DNA from: Xanthomonas boreopolis
GTDB taxonomy: Bacteria; Pseudomonadota; Gammaproteobacteria; Xanthomonadales; Xanthomonadaceae
NCBI GenBank assembly: GCA_014654535.1
Contig: BNBA01000019.1
Span: forward strand, 19,034 to 83,033
DNA: 64,000 nucleotides
Reading direction: 5' to 3'
The position numbers and the translations under genes are program-made. The first letter of the stretch is position 1. Each line of letters starts with the position of its first letter. Shown here in pieces: positions 27,176-36,211 of this stretch. Below the pieces are notes generated by a model that searched no databases, had not been told where the DNA came from, and worked only from the letters and a program-made list of their open reading frames with translations.

Positions 27176-27655
27176 ATGGCAAGGATATGGACGTTGCTGC
27201 TGGGGATCGCCCTGGTGCAGCCGTTGTGGGCGGCGGAGCTGGAAGAAGAACGGGTCAACCCCAGCGAGGTCACCTTCGAGAAAGGGGTGCCGGTCTACTA
27301 CGAAGGCGGCAGGTCGGTACGGCTGAAGACGCGCCAGGAAGGCGGCGAGACCATCTACTACCGGCTGGTGCGCTACGACGCGCAGGAAGGCTACGTGGAC
27401 CAGGACGGCCGCAGCATCGCCGCCGACGGCAACTACGTGTCGCCGCAGACGCCGATCCGCGGCTTCGCCGCCGGTCGCGCCAGCAGCCGCGTGCGCTACT
27501 ACGGCGCCGGCCTGTACGGGCCGGATTACTACCAGAGCCCCTACAACCGCGACGCGCGCAAGCACTACTCCGGGCCGGGCTACTACGGCAGCTGCGACTG
27601 GCGGGGGTGCCGCGAGGTGCACTACCTGGTGCCGGTCTACGGATATCCGTACTGA
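27176..27655 (+). CDS. Exported hypothetical protein with Tyr/Gly-rich C-terminus
   Basis: A 159-residue protein with a signal peptide (MARIWTLLLGIALVQPLWAA). The mature part has an ordered-looking start (VPVYYEGGRSVRLKTRQEGGETIYYRLVRYD) and a strikingly Tyr/Gly/Ser-rich end (YYGAGLYGPDYYQSPYNRD, then HYSGPGYYGSC) ending in VYGYPY. Two Cys residues sit close together near the C-terminus. No family is recognised. It follows the HAD gene by 76 bases. Confidence 0.7.
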   Translation: MARIWTLLLGIALVQPLWAAELEEERVNPSEVTFEKGVPVYYEGGRSVRLKTRQEGGETIYYRLVRYDAQEGYVDQDGRSIAADGNYVSPQTPIRGFAAGRASSRVRYYGAGLYGPDYYQSPYNRDARKHYSGPGYYGSCDWRGCREVHYLVPVYGYPY

Positions 27656-27699
27656 GGTCCTGGCATCGGCGCCCGCGCGGGACTGGCCGTACGCGCGGG

Positions 27700-27925
27700 C
27701 TGCGGCATCATCGGCGCATGATCCCCGCGCACCCCGCTGCCGGCGCAGGCCTACGCGCCCGGCGCCGGCGATGCCCGGATCGACCGCCAGTTCGGCGACA
27801 TCAACGCCTACGCTCTCCGCCATCCGGACAGCTTCCCGGACGAGGCGGCGCGTTATGCCAATGTCCGCACGGCTATGTCCAGGCCTTGCCGGAGCAGCGG
27901 CGCCGGCCGCCGGGCAAATGCATTC
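27700..27925 (+). pseudogene. Degraded partial copy of the gene at 30196
   Basis: This stretch matches the 5' half of the intact gene at 30196-30774. Even the leader resembles it (TGCGGCATCATCGGCGCATGA versus TGCGGCATTATTGCTACATGA). Shared translated blocks include IDRQFGDINAYALRHPDSF versus IDRQLGDIDAYARRYPDSF. The copy has lost the signal peptide by an internal deletion, is frameshifted after YANVR by a missing base, and stops matching after PPG. It has no usable reading frame. The bases from 27926 to 28047 show nothing further. Confidence 0.85.
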
Positions 27926-28047
27926 GGCCGCCGAGCCCGGAAGCACTCGCCGTCGGCGTGTCATCGTCGAGCGACTGGTTCGACAGGCGCATGATGCGTC
28001 ACGAACGTCGACGATGCGGCTGACGGCGCGCGCCGCAAGCAAGCCGA

Positions 28048-28803
28048 TCAGATCGAAACCGAGGCGCGCTGTTGCCGGCGCTGCATGGTCATCAGCAGCA
28101 TCACCGTCAGCAAGGCCGTGGCCACGACGAAAATGCCCATGCCCAGGTAGTCGCCGCCCAGCCCGCCAGCGGTGCTCAGCGCGACATCCTCGCCATTGGG
28201 CACGAAGCTCGCGGCGTACATGCCGGTGTAGTGCATGCCGCACACGGCCACGCCCATCACCAGCGCGCTGCCGAGCATCTGCACCCAGCCGCGCAGGTTG
28301 AAGGCCAGCCACAGCGCCACCGTCGAGGCGACCACGGCGATGACCACGGACACACCGACGATGCCCATGTCGTAATGGGTCGTTGCCGGCATCTTCATCG
28401 CGGCCATGCCGGTGTAGTGCATGCCGGCCACGCCCAGGCCCATGCACAGTCCCGCCATCAGCAGCTTGCCCCAGCCGAATACGCCGGAGCCCGCCAGGAC
28501 CAGGCCGACCATGCACGAGGCGATGCCGACCACCGCCGACAGCGCGGTCAGGCCCAGGTCGTAAGTCACCTGGATTTCCATCCGGCACGCCAGCATGGCG
28601 ATGAAGTGCATGGCCCAGATCGCGCCGGCCCCCAACGCCACGCCGCTGGCGGTCACCGCCTGCCAGCGTTGCGCAGCGGTCCGCGCGGCCGGGATGCCGA
28701 TCGCGATCTGCAGCGCGGTGAACGAGCCGAGGACCGAAACCAAGTACGACAACAGCATCAGGATCGGATCGTGGACGCAGTGGATCGCATGGTCGTGCGG
28801 CAT
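28048..28803 (-). CDS. MHYT-domain integral membrane sensor without output domain
   Basis: A 251-residue protein of about seven transmembrane helices carrying the MHYT motif in AMHFIAM, GMHYTGMAAM and GMHYTGMYAA. MHYT domains are proposed metal-binding (copper) sensors of oxygen, CO or NO in the inner membrane. They are usually fused to GGDEF/EAL or kinase domains. Here no output domain is attached: the protein ends in a short tail, MQRRQQRASVSI. It is 53 bases downstream of a V4R-domain gene on the same strand, which may supply the soluble partner. The frame is open upstream. The start at 28803 (MPHDHAIH) opens the family sequence. Confidence 0.88.
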   Translation of the reverse strand: MPHDHAIHCVHDPILMLLSYLVSVLGSFTALQIAIGIPAARTAAQRWQAVTASGVALGAGAIWAMHFIAMLACRMEIQVTYDLGLTALSAVVGIASCMVGLVLAGSGVFGWGKLLMAGLCMGLGVAGMHYTGMAAMKMPATTHYDMGIVGVSVVIAVVASTVALWLAFNLRGWVQMLGSALVMGVAVCGMHYTGMYAASFVPNGEDVALSTAGGLGGDYLGMGIFVVATALLTVMLLMTMQRRQQRASVSI

Positions 28804-28856
28804 GGTGGATTTCCCCTCGGCTCGTTGCGGTGGTGGCTGGCCAGGGACAGGCCTGG

Positions 28857-29666
28857 TCAGACGTGGAATACGAACTTGCAGCAGCTCGCGCCGTTGGCGC
28901 GGCAGGACACTTCGCTGACCCGCACCAGGCCCAGATTGCCGGCCTCGTTGAGTGCGCCCTCGAGGAAGCCGCGCAGGAAATGGCATTGCGGCGCGGTGAC
29001 CGCCGGCCCCGGGATGGCGAACGGACTGCTGTGGGTCCTCAGCGCGTCTTCCTCCAGCTCTGCGGGCAGCAACTGGCGCAGCGCCGGCAACGCGATGTGG
29101 CGGATCGAACCGGCCATCGGTAGACGTGCGCCCAGGGCGAAATCGCGCTTGTACACCCAGGCGCCGACGCGGGTGCCCATATAGCGCAGGGTCGATTCGC
29201 GCTGGGCCGGCTCCAGGCTGCGCTCGAGGCTCAGTACCTGGCCGAACACCTGCGGATAGTCCTTGGCGATCTGCTGCAACAGGGACTCGACCCGCCTCTG
29301 GTCGAAGGCCATCTTGGCCGAGGCCTGGGCTTGCATGGGGGGCGAGGCCGGCGCCACGGCGGCCGCAACGGGGGCTTCCCTGTGCAGCGGCGATGCTGCC
29401 TGCAAGGTGGCCGGAGCACTGGCGTCGTAGGCGTTGGCCTCCAGGCTCTGCACCATCCAGTGCGTGCCCAGTTGTTCCTCCATCTGCATGAGATTGGCCT
29501 CAGGCCCCTGCACGACCATGATCATGATCACGCCGGTCTCGGTGTTGGCGCGGCGGTGGCGCAGCAGGTTGAAGCGATTGGCGATCAGTACCTCGCCCAG
29601 CGCTATCAGCAAACCATCCCGACGATCGGAAACGATCTTCAGTTCTATATCGACGAGCTGGTCCAT
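28857..29666 (-). CDS. V4R-domain protein with N-terminal ACT-like region
   Basis: A 269-residue cytoplasmic protein. Residues 1-80 (MDQLVDIELKIVSDRRDGLL...) look like an ACT-type alpha/beta sensory domain. An Ala/Pro-rich linker covers about 85-115. The C-terminal half is a V4R (4-vinyl reductase) domain, with the characteristic Cys pair in CRANGASCCKF near the end. V4R domains bind small hydrophobic ligands or respond to redox state in regulators. This protein has no DNA-binding domain. It precedes the MHYT gene, suggesting a two-gene sensory unit. GGGGA precedes the ATG at 29666. Confidence 0.8.
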   Translation of the reverse strand: MDQLVDIELKIVSDRRDGLLIALGEVLIANRFNLLRHRRANTETGVIMIMVVQGPEANLMQMEEQLGTHWMVQSLEANAYDASAPATLQAASPLHREAPVAAAVAPASPPMQAQASAKMAFDQRRVESLLQQIAKDYPQVFGQVLSLERSLEPAQRESTLRYMGTRVGAWVYKRDFALGARLPMAGSIRHIALPALRQLLPAELEEDALRTHSSPFAIPGPAVTAPQCHFLRGFLEGALNEAGNLGLVRVSEVSCRANGASCCKFVFHV

Positions 29667-30195
29667 GATTCCCCGTGTCGTACGCCACACCCGCGTGGGG
29701 GCGCCGCCTGCGCCGCGCGTTTCTGTAGAAAAACGGCTCCTTCGCAGCGCCGTAAGAAATAGCACGAAGCATGAATGCAATAACGCGACGGCCCGCACAC
29801 TGGTCTGCAAGTGTCCGTGAGTGTCATCACGGTTCGGCAGGCGGGGAATCGGGGCGCGCGCAGGTTGGGAAACGGCAGATCACGAAGCGGATCGGCGATG
29901 GATGCGCTCCGGGGCGTGTCATGAACTTTCGGGGCGGGATGCGCGGGCGTCGGCAGTGCGGGACCGATGTCGCGTGGTGCGGCCTGGCCGGCGGCCAGGC
30001 GAGTCGCGCGGCGCGGGCTCCGCCGATGTCCCGCCCTCCGGGAAGTAGCCTGGGCGTGCCGATGCTGCGTTGCGCGCCTTGCCAGGCGGCCAGCCTGGGT
30101 TGTTGCGCCGATACGCCCCAGGCCGCTTTCCCCATCCCCGAGTTCAGGACAGGCTCCAGGCTTACACCCGGCGGTTCGTGCGGCATTATTGCTAC
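29667..30195. other. Non-coding gap, 529 bases
   Basis: This gap lies between two divergent genes. Open frames cross it, but none has a credible ribosome site, codon pattern or family similarity. A weak minus-strand promoter-like pair (TTGCAT near 29777) could serve the V4R gene. I see no repeat or hairpin of note. Confidence 0.5.
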
Positions 30196-30774
30196 ATGAG
30201 CTTCCGCATGCTTCCCGTCGTGTCCGCACTCGCGCTGGCGTCCGCTCCGGGCGCGTCGTGGGCCCAGCAGGCCACGGCAGGGACCACGCCGGCGCCCGTA
30301 GCCATCTACGCGCCCGACACCGGCGACGCCTGGATCGACCGCCAGCTCGGCGACATCGACGCCTACGCGCGCCGCTATCCGGACAGTTTCCTGGACGAGG
30401 TGGCGCGCTACGCCAATGTCCGCCGCGGCTACGTCGAGGCGTTGCTGGAGCAGCAGCGCTGGCCGCCGGGCGACATCTACTTCGCCTGCGCCTGGGCGTT
30501 CGCGACGAACCTGTCCTGCCGCGAGACGGTGCGCGCCTGGAGCCGCGACCATCGCGATGGCTGGAAGGGCGTGGTCGGGCGCTTGCCGATCGCGCCCGAC
30601 AACCTGCATTACCGCGCGGTACGCCACGCCATCGTCGCCAGCTACGACCGCTGGGACCGCCCCATCCGGCTCGATGCGGTGCTGCTGCGCCAGCTGGGCG
30701 ACCACGCGCAGCGCCTCGAACGCGCCCGGCAGGCGGCCCAGGCCGCCGAGGCGGCCGACAAGCAGAGGCTCTAG
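30196..30774 (+). CDS. Exported hypothetical protein (intact paralogue of the 27.7-kb pseudogene)
   Basis: A 192-residue protein with a signal peptide (MLPVVSALALASAPGASWAQ). The conserved-looking part includes WIDRQLGDIDAYARRYPDSF, YANVRRGYVEALLEQQRWPPGD, FACAWAFATNLSCRETVRAW and YDRWDRPIRLDAVLLRQLGDH. Two Cys may form a disulfide. Small exported proteins with this layout occur in Xanthomonadaceae without known function. The ATG at 30196 is in the conserved leader shared with the pseudogene. It is followed 94 bases later by the HglS-like gene. Confidence 0.75.
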   Translation: MSFRMLPVVSALALASAPGASWAQQATAGTTPAPVAIYAPDTGDAWIDRQLGDIDAYARRYPDSFLDEVARYANVRRGYVEALLEQQRWPPGDIYFACAWAFATNLSCRETVRAWSRDHRDGWKGVVGRLPIAPDNLHYRAVRHAIVASYDRWDRPIRLDAVLLRQLGDHAQRLERARQAAQAAEAADKQRL

Positions 30775-30868
30775 GGCCGGGTTTGCTGCTGTGCGGCTGG
30801 CCCGGCCGCGGCCGCCTCGGCGAAAATGGCGGTCCCTGCCGGATATCCGGCTTCGCCCGAGTGGTTCG

Positions 30869-32251
30869 ATGAGCGACACCTCCTTCGTTTCCCCCGACGA
30901 GATACGCAGCCTGTTCGCGCAGGCGATGTCGGACATGTACCGTGCCGAAGTGCCGTTGTACGGCACGCTGCTGGAACTGGTGGCGCAGGTCAACGCCGAC
31001 ACCCTGGCGTCCGACCCGGCGCTGGCGGAACGGTTGCAGCGCAACGACGAGCGCGCGCGGCTGGACCTGGAGCGGCACGGCGCGATCCGCGTCGGCACTG
31101 CGCAGGAACTGGCCACGCTGCGGCGGCTGTTCGCGGTGATGGGCATGCAGCCGGTGGGCTACTACGACCTGTCGGTGGCCGGCGTGCCGGTGCATTCCAC
31201 CGCGTTCCGCCCGGTGCGGGCCGAGTCGCTGGCGCGCAATCCGTTCCGCGTGTTCACCTCGCTGCTGCGCCTGGAGCTGATCGAGGACGAGGCATTGCGC
31301 GCCCAGGCGGCGGCGATCCTGGCCAAGCGCCGGATCTTCACCGACGGCGCACTGGCGCTGGTCGAACAGGCCGAGCGCGAGGGCGGGTTGCGTCGCGGCG
31401 ACGCCGAGCGGTTCGTTGCCGAGGCGCTGGAGACCTTCCGCTGGCATCGCGACGCGACGGTCTCGCTGCAGACCTACCGCGCGCTGAGCGATGCGCACCG
31501 GCTGATCGCCGACGTGGTCTGCTTCCATGGCCCGCACATCAACCATCTCACCCCGCGCACGCTCGACATCGATGCCGCGCAGGCGGAAATGCAGCGCCGC
31601 GGCATCGATGCCAAGGCGGTGATCGAAGGCCCGCCGCGCCGGCGTTGCCCGATCCTGCTGCGCCAGACCAGCTTCAAGGCGCTGGAGGAGGCGGTGGACT
31701 TCCCGGAATCGGGCGGCGCGCGCGCCGGTACCCATACCGCGCGCTTCGGCGAGATCGAGCAGCGCGGCCTGGCGCTGACGCCGAAGGGACGCGCGCTGTA
31801 CGACGCGCTGCTGGCGCAGGCGCGCGACGCCGGCCGCGCCGGCAGCACCGGCGACGACTACGTGGCCCGGCTGGAAAGCGCGTTCGCGGGTTTCCCGGAC
31901 GATTACGACACGCTGCGCCGCGAAGGCCTGGGCTATTTCCGCTATCGGCTCACCGACGCGGGCCGGGCCGATCCCGCCGCCGCGGCGGCGTTGCCGGCCG
32001 AGGCGGCGATCGCGGCGGGGCTGGTCGGCGCCGATCCGGTGGTCTACGAGGATTTCCTGCCGGTCAGCGCGGCCGGCATCTTCCAGTCCAATCTCGGCGG
32101 TACCGAGCAGCGTGCGTATGCGGCGCACGCCAACCGCGAGGCGTTCGAGCAGGCGCTGGGCGCGCCGGTGGCGGACGAGTTCGCGATCTACGCGGGGATC
32201 GAGCGCGATTCGCTGGCGGCACTGGGGCAGGGCGATCGCGTTAGGGCGTGA
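30869..32251 (+). CDS. 2-oxoadipate dioxygenase/decarboxylase-like protein (HglS/YdcJ, DUF1338)
   Basis: A 460-residue protein of the DUF1338 family. In Pseudomonas its member HglS turns 2-oxoadipate into D-2-hydroxyglutarate in D-lysine catabolism using Fe(II). Family blocks visible are VGYYDLSVAGVPVHSTAFRP (metal-ligand His), CFHGPHINHLTPRTLDID, CPILLRQTSFKALEE and YEDFLPVSAAGIFQSNL. The size fits full-length relatives. No other lysine-catabolic gene is adjacent, so the physiological substrate is inferred from family alone. The ATG at 30869 begins the typical N-terminus (MSDTSFVSPDEIRSLFAQAM). Confidence 0.88.
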   Translation: MSDTSFVSPDEIRSLFAQAMSDMYRAEVPLYGTLLELVAQVNADTLASDPALAERLQRNDERARLDLERHGAIRVGTAQELATLRRLFAVMGMQPVGYYDLSVAGVPVHSTAFRPVRAESLARNPFRVFTSLLRLELIEDEALRAQAAAILAKRRIFTDGALALVEQAEREGGLRRGDAERFVAEALETFRWHRDATVSLQTYRALSDAHRLIADVVCFHGPHINHLTPRTLDIDAAQAEMQRRGIDAKAVIEGPPRRRCPILLRQTSFKALEEAVDFPESGGARAGTHTARFGEIEQRGLALTPKGRALYDALLAQARDAGRAGSTGDDYVARLESAFAGFPDDYDTLRREGLGYFRYRLTDAGRADPAAAAALPAEAAIAAGLVGADPVVYEDFLPVSAAGIFQSNLGGTEQRAYAAHANREAFEQALGAPVADEFAIYAGIERDSLAALGQGDRVRA

Positions 32252-32552
32252 TCGGTCCGTCCTTGGCCGTCTCTGGCGTCGTCCCCGGGAATGTGGGGTG
32301 CGGGGCGCAGGGTCGCTGTTTGCTAGCCACTGGTTCGGGCAGCATTGAGTTCCATCGAGCTATGCCTGATGACCGGGGTCGAAGATCCAGCGACTTTGAC
32401 GTTATCTGGCCGGCCCACGCAATCTCACCGTTCTATGGAATCTCTCCATCGTCATTCCCGCGAAGGCGGGAAGCGCTTTTCAGCAGCCGAATGGCTGATC
32501 ATCCAGGGACTTTGCTCTTGGCTTTTGGGTCTTTGGCGAGTAAAGCCCAAAG
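32252..32552. other. Non-coding gap with a CATTCCCGCGAAGGCGGGAA-type hairpin
   Basis: No gene is supported here. A short dispersed hairpin, TTCCCGC-GAAG-GCGGGAA, lies near 32455-32472. This motif is scattered widely through bacterial intergenic DNA. Sequence just before 32552 leads into the larger repeat copy B. Confidence 0.6.
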
Positions 32553-32823
32553 CTTTCGCCTTGCGGCGAGTTACCTTTCTTTGCTTGTGCAAAGAAAGGT
32601 AACCCAAAGAAAGCACACCCCGCCTTCGCGCCCGCAGCTTTGCTGCGGGTCCGCGGAGTCAATGGGATTTTCGGACGCGACATCCTGTCGCGGCCGAAAA
32701 CGGCGCACATCCTTGTGCACCGCCCTTCGGGTATTTCCCATTGTCTCCGCCGCTTCGGAGGGGCCCCGATAAGTCAAAGTCAAAAGCTCGAAGCAAAATC
32801 ACGAGCAACGGCAACAGCAACAG
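32553..32823. repeat. Modular multi-hairpin dispersed repeat, copy B, with short CAACAG tail
   Basis: Same orientation as copy A. It holds TCGCC/GGCGA, a perfect 15-bp stem GTTACCTTTCTTTGC/GCAAAGAAAGGTAAC around TTGT (32570-32603), CCCGCAGC-TTT-GCTGCGGG, the TTTTCGG...CCGAAAA long stem, and CTCCG/CGGAG. It lacks the three-hairpin block present in copy A and ends in three CAACAG-like units (32806-32823). The 3-to-15 part of the first long stem differs from copy A by a T-A to C-G change on both sides, preserving pairing. The remaining bases to 33006 show no gene. Confidence 0.85.
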
Positions 32824-33006
32824 CTGCAATCGCAGTTGTTGCCGCAGCCGCAACCATTACGCTTGCACCCGCCTGAACGTCGGAGCGCCATGTGCGAGGG
32901 CCCGGGGGCGCAGACCCAGCGGCTTTCGCCGGCTTGGTCGCAAGCATCATTGCGTTCCACTCACACGGGAACGAAAAAAAACACCCAAGACCAGGGCATC
33001 TCAAGC

Positions 33007-33032
33007 AAAAACGGCCGCTCTTGGGCGGCCGT
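33007..33032 (-). terminator. Rho-independent terminator of the RND operon
   Basis: A perfect 8-bp stem ACGGCCGC-TCTTGG-GCGGCCGT (33011-33032) is followed on the minus strand by TTTT (33010-33007). It lies 8 bases past the stop of the last operon gene. Confidence 0.85.
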
Positions 33033-33039
33033 GGCTGCA

Positions 33040-36000
33040 TCAGTTCTGCAGTGCCAGTTTTGCCTGCCGCCGTGCGCGGCGGCGGGCGCGCCAATCCTTC
33101 CAGTGCTGGGCCAGGCACGAGAAGATCACGTACAGCGCCGGGGTGCTGAGCAGGGTCAGGCTCTGCGAGATCAGCAGGCCGCCGATCATCGCGATGCCGA
33201 GCGGGCGGCGCAGCTCGGCGCCTTCGCCCAGGCCGACCGCCAGCGGCACCGCGGCCAGGATCGCCACCATCGTGGTCATCATGATCGGGCGGAAGCGCAC
33301 GATCGACGCTTCGCGCGCCGCCTCGCGCGGGTTCTTGCCGTGCTCGCGCTGCGCCACCAGCGCGAAGTCGATCATCATGATCGCGTTCTTCTTGACGATG
33401 CCGATCAGCAGCACCAGCGCGATCGTCGAGATCACCGAAAGCTCGGTATTGGTGACGAACAGCGCCAGCAGCGCGCCCATGCCGGCCGCGGGCAGCGTGG
33501 AGAGGATCGTGACCGGGTGGATCAGGCTCTCGTAGAGCATGCCGAGCACGATGTAGACGGTGAGGATCGCCGCCAGCAGCAGCACCATCATCGAGTTCGG
33601 GTTGAGCTGCACGTTGAAGCCGCCGCCGTCGCTGATGCGGATGTCGCCGGGCATGCGCAACCCGTTCACGGTCGCGTCGATGATCGCCTGCGCCTCGCCC
33701 ATGCTCACGCCCGGGGCGAGGTTGTAGCTGAGGTCCATCGTCGTGTACTGGTTGTCGTGCGTGATCTGCGGCGGCGCCAGCCCGGGTTCCTGGTGCGCGA
33801 CCGCGGTGATCGGCACCATCTCGCCGTTGCGGTTGGGCACGTAGATCTGGTCCAGCGCGGCCGGCGTGGCGGTCTGCGACGGCAGCGCGTTGACCACCAC
33901 GCTGTACTGGTTCATGTCCGAGTAGATCGTCGAGATCGAGCGCTGGCCGAACGCGCCGTACAGCGCGCCGTCGATGGTGCCGATCGAGATGCCGAGCCGC
34001 GCGGCCTTGGCGCGGTCGATGACGATGTTCTGGCGCAGGCCGGCGGTATCCACGTCGCTGCCGACGTCGCGCAGCTTGGGGTTCTTCTTCAGCGCCGCCA
34101 CCAGCTTGGGCAGCCATTCCTGCAGCTGCGCCAGGTCGTTGCCCTGCAGCGAGACGCGGTACTGCGCGCCCTGGCTGGTGCCGCCGCCGCCGTCGCTGGG
34201 CAGGTCCTGGATCGCGCGCAGGCGCAGGTCCAGGTCGGGATAGCGGTCGGCCTTGGCGCTGAGCCGCGCCACCACCTGGTCGGTGGTCTCGCGCCGGCCC
34301 TCGGCGCGGGTCTTCAGCTCGATGTTGAACGAGGCGCTGGAGCCCTGGCGGCTGGAGCCCAGCCGCGCGCCGACGATCTTCACCGCCGGGTCGGCCATCA
34401 GCATGTCGGTGATGCGGCGCTGCCGCTCGACCATGTCGGCGAAGGACACCGTGGCGCTGGAACTGGCGCGGCCCCAGACCAGGCCGGTGTCCTGCGGCGG
34501 GAAGTTGCCCTTCTTGACCGCGCCGAACAGGAACACGGTGGCGCCGATCAGCGCCAGCGGGGTCAGCGACAGCAGCAGCGCGTGCCGCAGCGAGAAGTCC
34601 AGCGCCACCGTGTACACGCGCAGCATGCGCTGGTGCATGCGTTCCAGCCACGCGCCGACCCGGCCGGGCTCGGCGCTGGCATGGGCCGACAGGAACCGGC
34701 TGCACAGCGCCGGGGTCAGCGTCAGCGAAACCAGCATGGAGACCACGATCGCCGCCACCAGGGTGACGGTGAACTCGCGGAAGAACGCGCCGATCATGCC
34801 GCTGGCGAACAGCAGCGGGATGAACACCGCAACCAGCGAGGCGGTGATCGAGACGATGGTGAAGCCGATCTCGCGCGCGCCGGCGAGCGCGGCCTGCATC
34901 CGCGGCATGCCCTCGTCGAGGTGGCGCGAGATGTTCTCGATCACCACGATCGCGTCGTCGACCACAAAGCCGATCGCGATCACCAGGGCCAGCAGGCTGA
35001 GGTTGTTGAGGCTGAAGCCGAGCACGTACATCACCAGCGCCGAGCCGGCCAGCGACAGCGGCACGGTCACCGCCGCGATCAGCGTCGGCGCCAGCCGGCG
35101 CAGGAACAGCGCCATGGTCAGCACCACCATCGCCAGCGAGATCAGCAGCGTCGCCTGCACCTCGTGCAGCGAGGCGCGGATGGTGGGAGTGCGGTCGAAG
35201 TACGGGGTCAGCGTGGTGCCGGGCTGCAGGTAGGTGCGCAGCTCCGGGATGGCGGCCTTCACGCGGTCCACGGTCTCGACCATGTTGGCGCCGGCGCGGG
35301 TGAACACGTACATCACCACCGCCGACTTGCCGCCGAACCAGGCGGCCTGGTAGGCGTCCTGCTGGCCGTCGTAGACGCGGGCGATGTCGCCCAGGCGCAC
35401 CACGCGGCCGTTGGACTGGCTGGCGATGGCGAGTTGGGCGAAGTCGGCGGCCTTGGCGACGGAATCGTTCACCACGATCGCGGTGGTGCTCTTGCCGTCG
35501 GACAGGAAGCCGGTCGGCGAGGTGACGTTGGCCGCGCGCACCGCGTTGCGCAGGTCGTCCGGGGTCAGCCCCATCGCGCTCATCGCGCGCAGGTCCACGT
35601 CCACGCGCACCGCCGGCGTGGACGCGCCGGCGATGTCGACCGAGGCCACGCCGGTGATCTGGCGCAGGCGCTGCGCCAGCAGCGAGTCGGCGACGTTGTA
35701 CAGGTCGTCGGCGGATTGGGTGTCGGAGGTGAGCGCGAGCGCGATCACCGGGTCGTCGTTCGGGTTGGCCTTCTGGTACGACGGCGTGCCGAGGCCCGAG
35801 GGCAGGTCGGCCTGCGCAGCGTTGATCGCGGTCTGCACGTCCTGCGCGGCCGAATCGATGTTGCGGTTGCTCTGGAAGATCATGAACACCATGCTCCGGC
35901 TCTCCGAGCTGGAGGAGCGCATGCGGTCGATGCCGGGCAACTGCCCGAGGTGGCGTTCCAGCGGCGCGGTGACGGTGGAGGCCATCGTGGCCGCGTCGGC

Positions 36001-36159
36001 GCCGGCCTGCGTGGCCTGCACGAAGATCACCGGGATCTGGATGTTCGGCAGCGCCGCCACGCTCAGGCGCAGGTAGCACATCAGGCCGATCACGAACAGG
36101 CCGATCGCCAGCAGCGAAGTGCCGATCGGGCGCTTGATGAAGGGCGCGGAGAGGTTCAT
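33040..36159 (-). CDS. mdtC: RND multidrug efflux transporter, MdtC-like subunit
   Basis: A 1039-residue inner-membrane HAE1-type RND pump. It starts MNLSAPFIKRPIGTSLLAIG, the standard first helix. It has 12 predicted helices, two large periplasmic loops and the proton-relay Asp pair in IAIGFVVDDAIVVIENISRH. It pumps drugs, bile-type or plant-derived compounds out through an adaptor and TolC. It is the third gene of an adaptor-pump-pump operon, the MdtABC arrangement, where the two pumps form a heterotrimer. A terminator follows directly. No outer-membrane factor gene is adjacent, so it would use a TolC-like protein encoded elsewhere. Confidence 0.9.
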   Translation of the reverse strand: MNLSAPFIKRPIGTSLLAIGLFVIGLMCYLRLSVAALPNIQIPVIFVQATQAGADAATMASTVTAPLERHLGQLPGIDRMRSSSSESRSMVFMIFQSNRNIDSAAQDVQTAINAAQADLPSGLGTPSYQKANPNDDPVIALALTSDTQSADDLYNVADSLLAQRLRQITGVASVDIAGASTPAVRVDVDLRAMSAMGLTPDDLRNAVRAANVTSPTGFLSDGKSTTAIVVNDSVAKAADFAQLAIASQSNGRVVRLGDIARVYDGQQDAYQAAWFGGKSAVVMYVFTRAGANMVETVDRVKAAIPELRTYLQPGTTLTPYFDRTPTIRASLHEVQATLLISLAMVVLTMALFLRRLAPTLIAAVTVPLSLAGSALVMYVLGFSLNNLSLLALVIAIGFVVDDAIVVIENISRHLDEGMPRMQAALAGAREIGFTIVSITASLVAVFIPLLFASGMIGAFFREFTVTLVAAIVVSMLVSLTLTPALCSRFLSAHASAEPGRVGAWLERMHQRMLRVYTVALDFSLRHALLLSLTPLALIGATVFLFGAVKKGNFPPQDTGLVWGRASSSATVSFADMVERQRRITDMLMADPAVKIVGARLGSSRQGSSASFNIELKTRAEGRRETTDQVVARLSAKADRYPDLDLRLRAIQDLPSDGGGGTSQGAQYRVSLQGNDLAQLQEWLPKLVAALKKNPKLRDVGSDVDTAGLRQNIVIDRAKAARLGISIGTIDGALYGAFGQRSISTIYSDMNQYSVVVNALPSQTATPAALDQIYVPNRNGEMVPITAVAHQEPGLAPPQITHDNQYTTMDLSYNLAPGVSMGEAQAIIDATVNGLRMPGDIRISDGGGFNVQLNPNSMMVLLLAAILTVYIVLGMLYESLIHPVTILSTLPAAGMGALLALFVTNTELSVISTIALVLLIGIVKKNAIMMIDFALVAQREHGKNPREAAREASIVRFRPIMMTTMVAILAAVPLAVGLGEGAELRRPLGIAMIGGLLISQSLTLLSTPALYVIFSCLAQHWKDWRARRRARRQAKLALQN

Positions 36160-36211
36160 GGGGCCAGGACCCGCGGGGAAGCCGGGCCCCGGGTCCCGCC
36201 GGCGACCGTGT

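Noticed and set aside
29771..30199. 142-codon plus-strand frame in the gap before the gene at 30196
   Set aside because: No ribosome site, no family similarity, and composition typical of non-coding GC-rich DNA.
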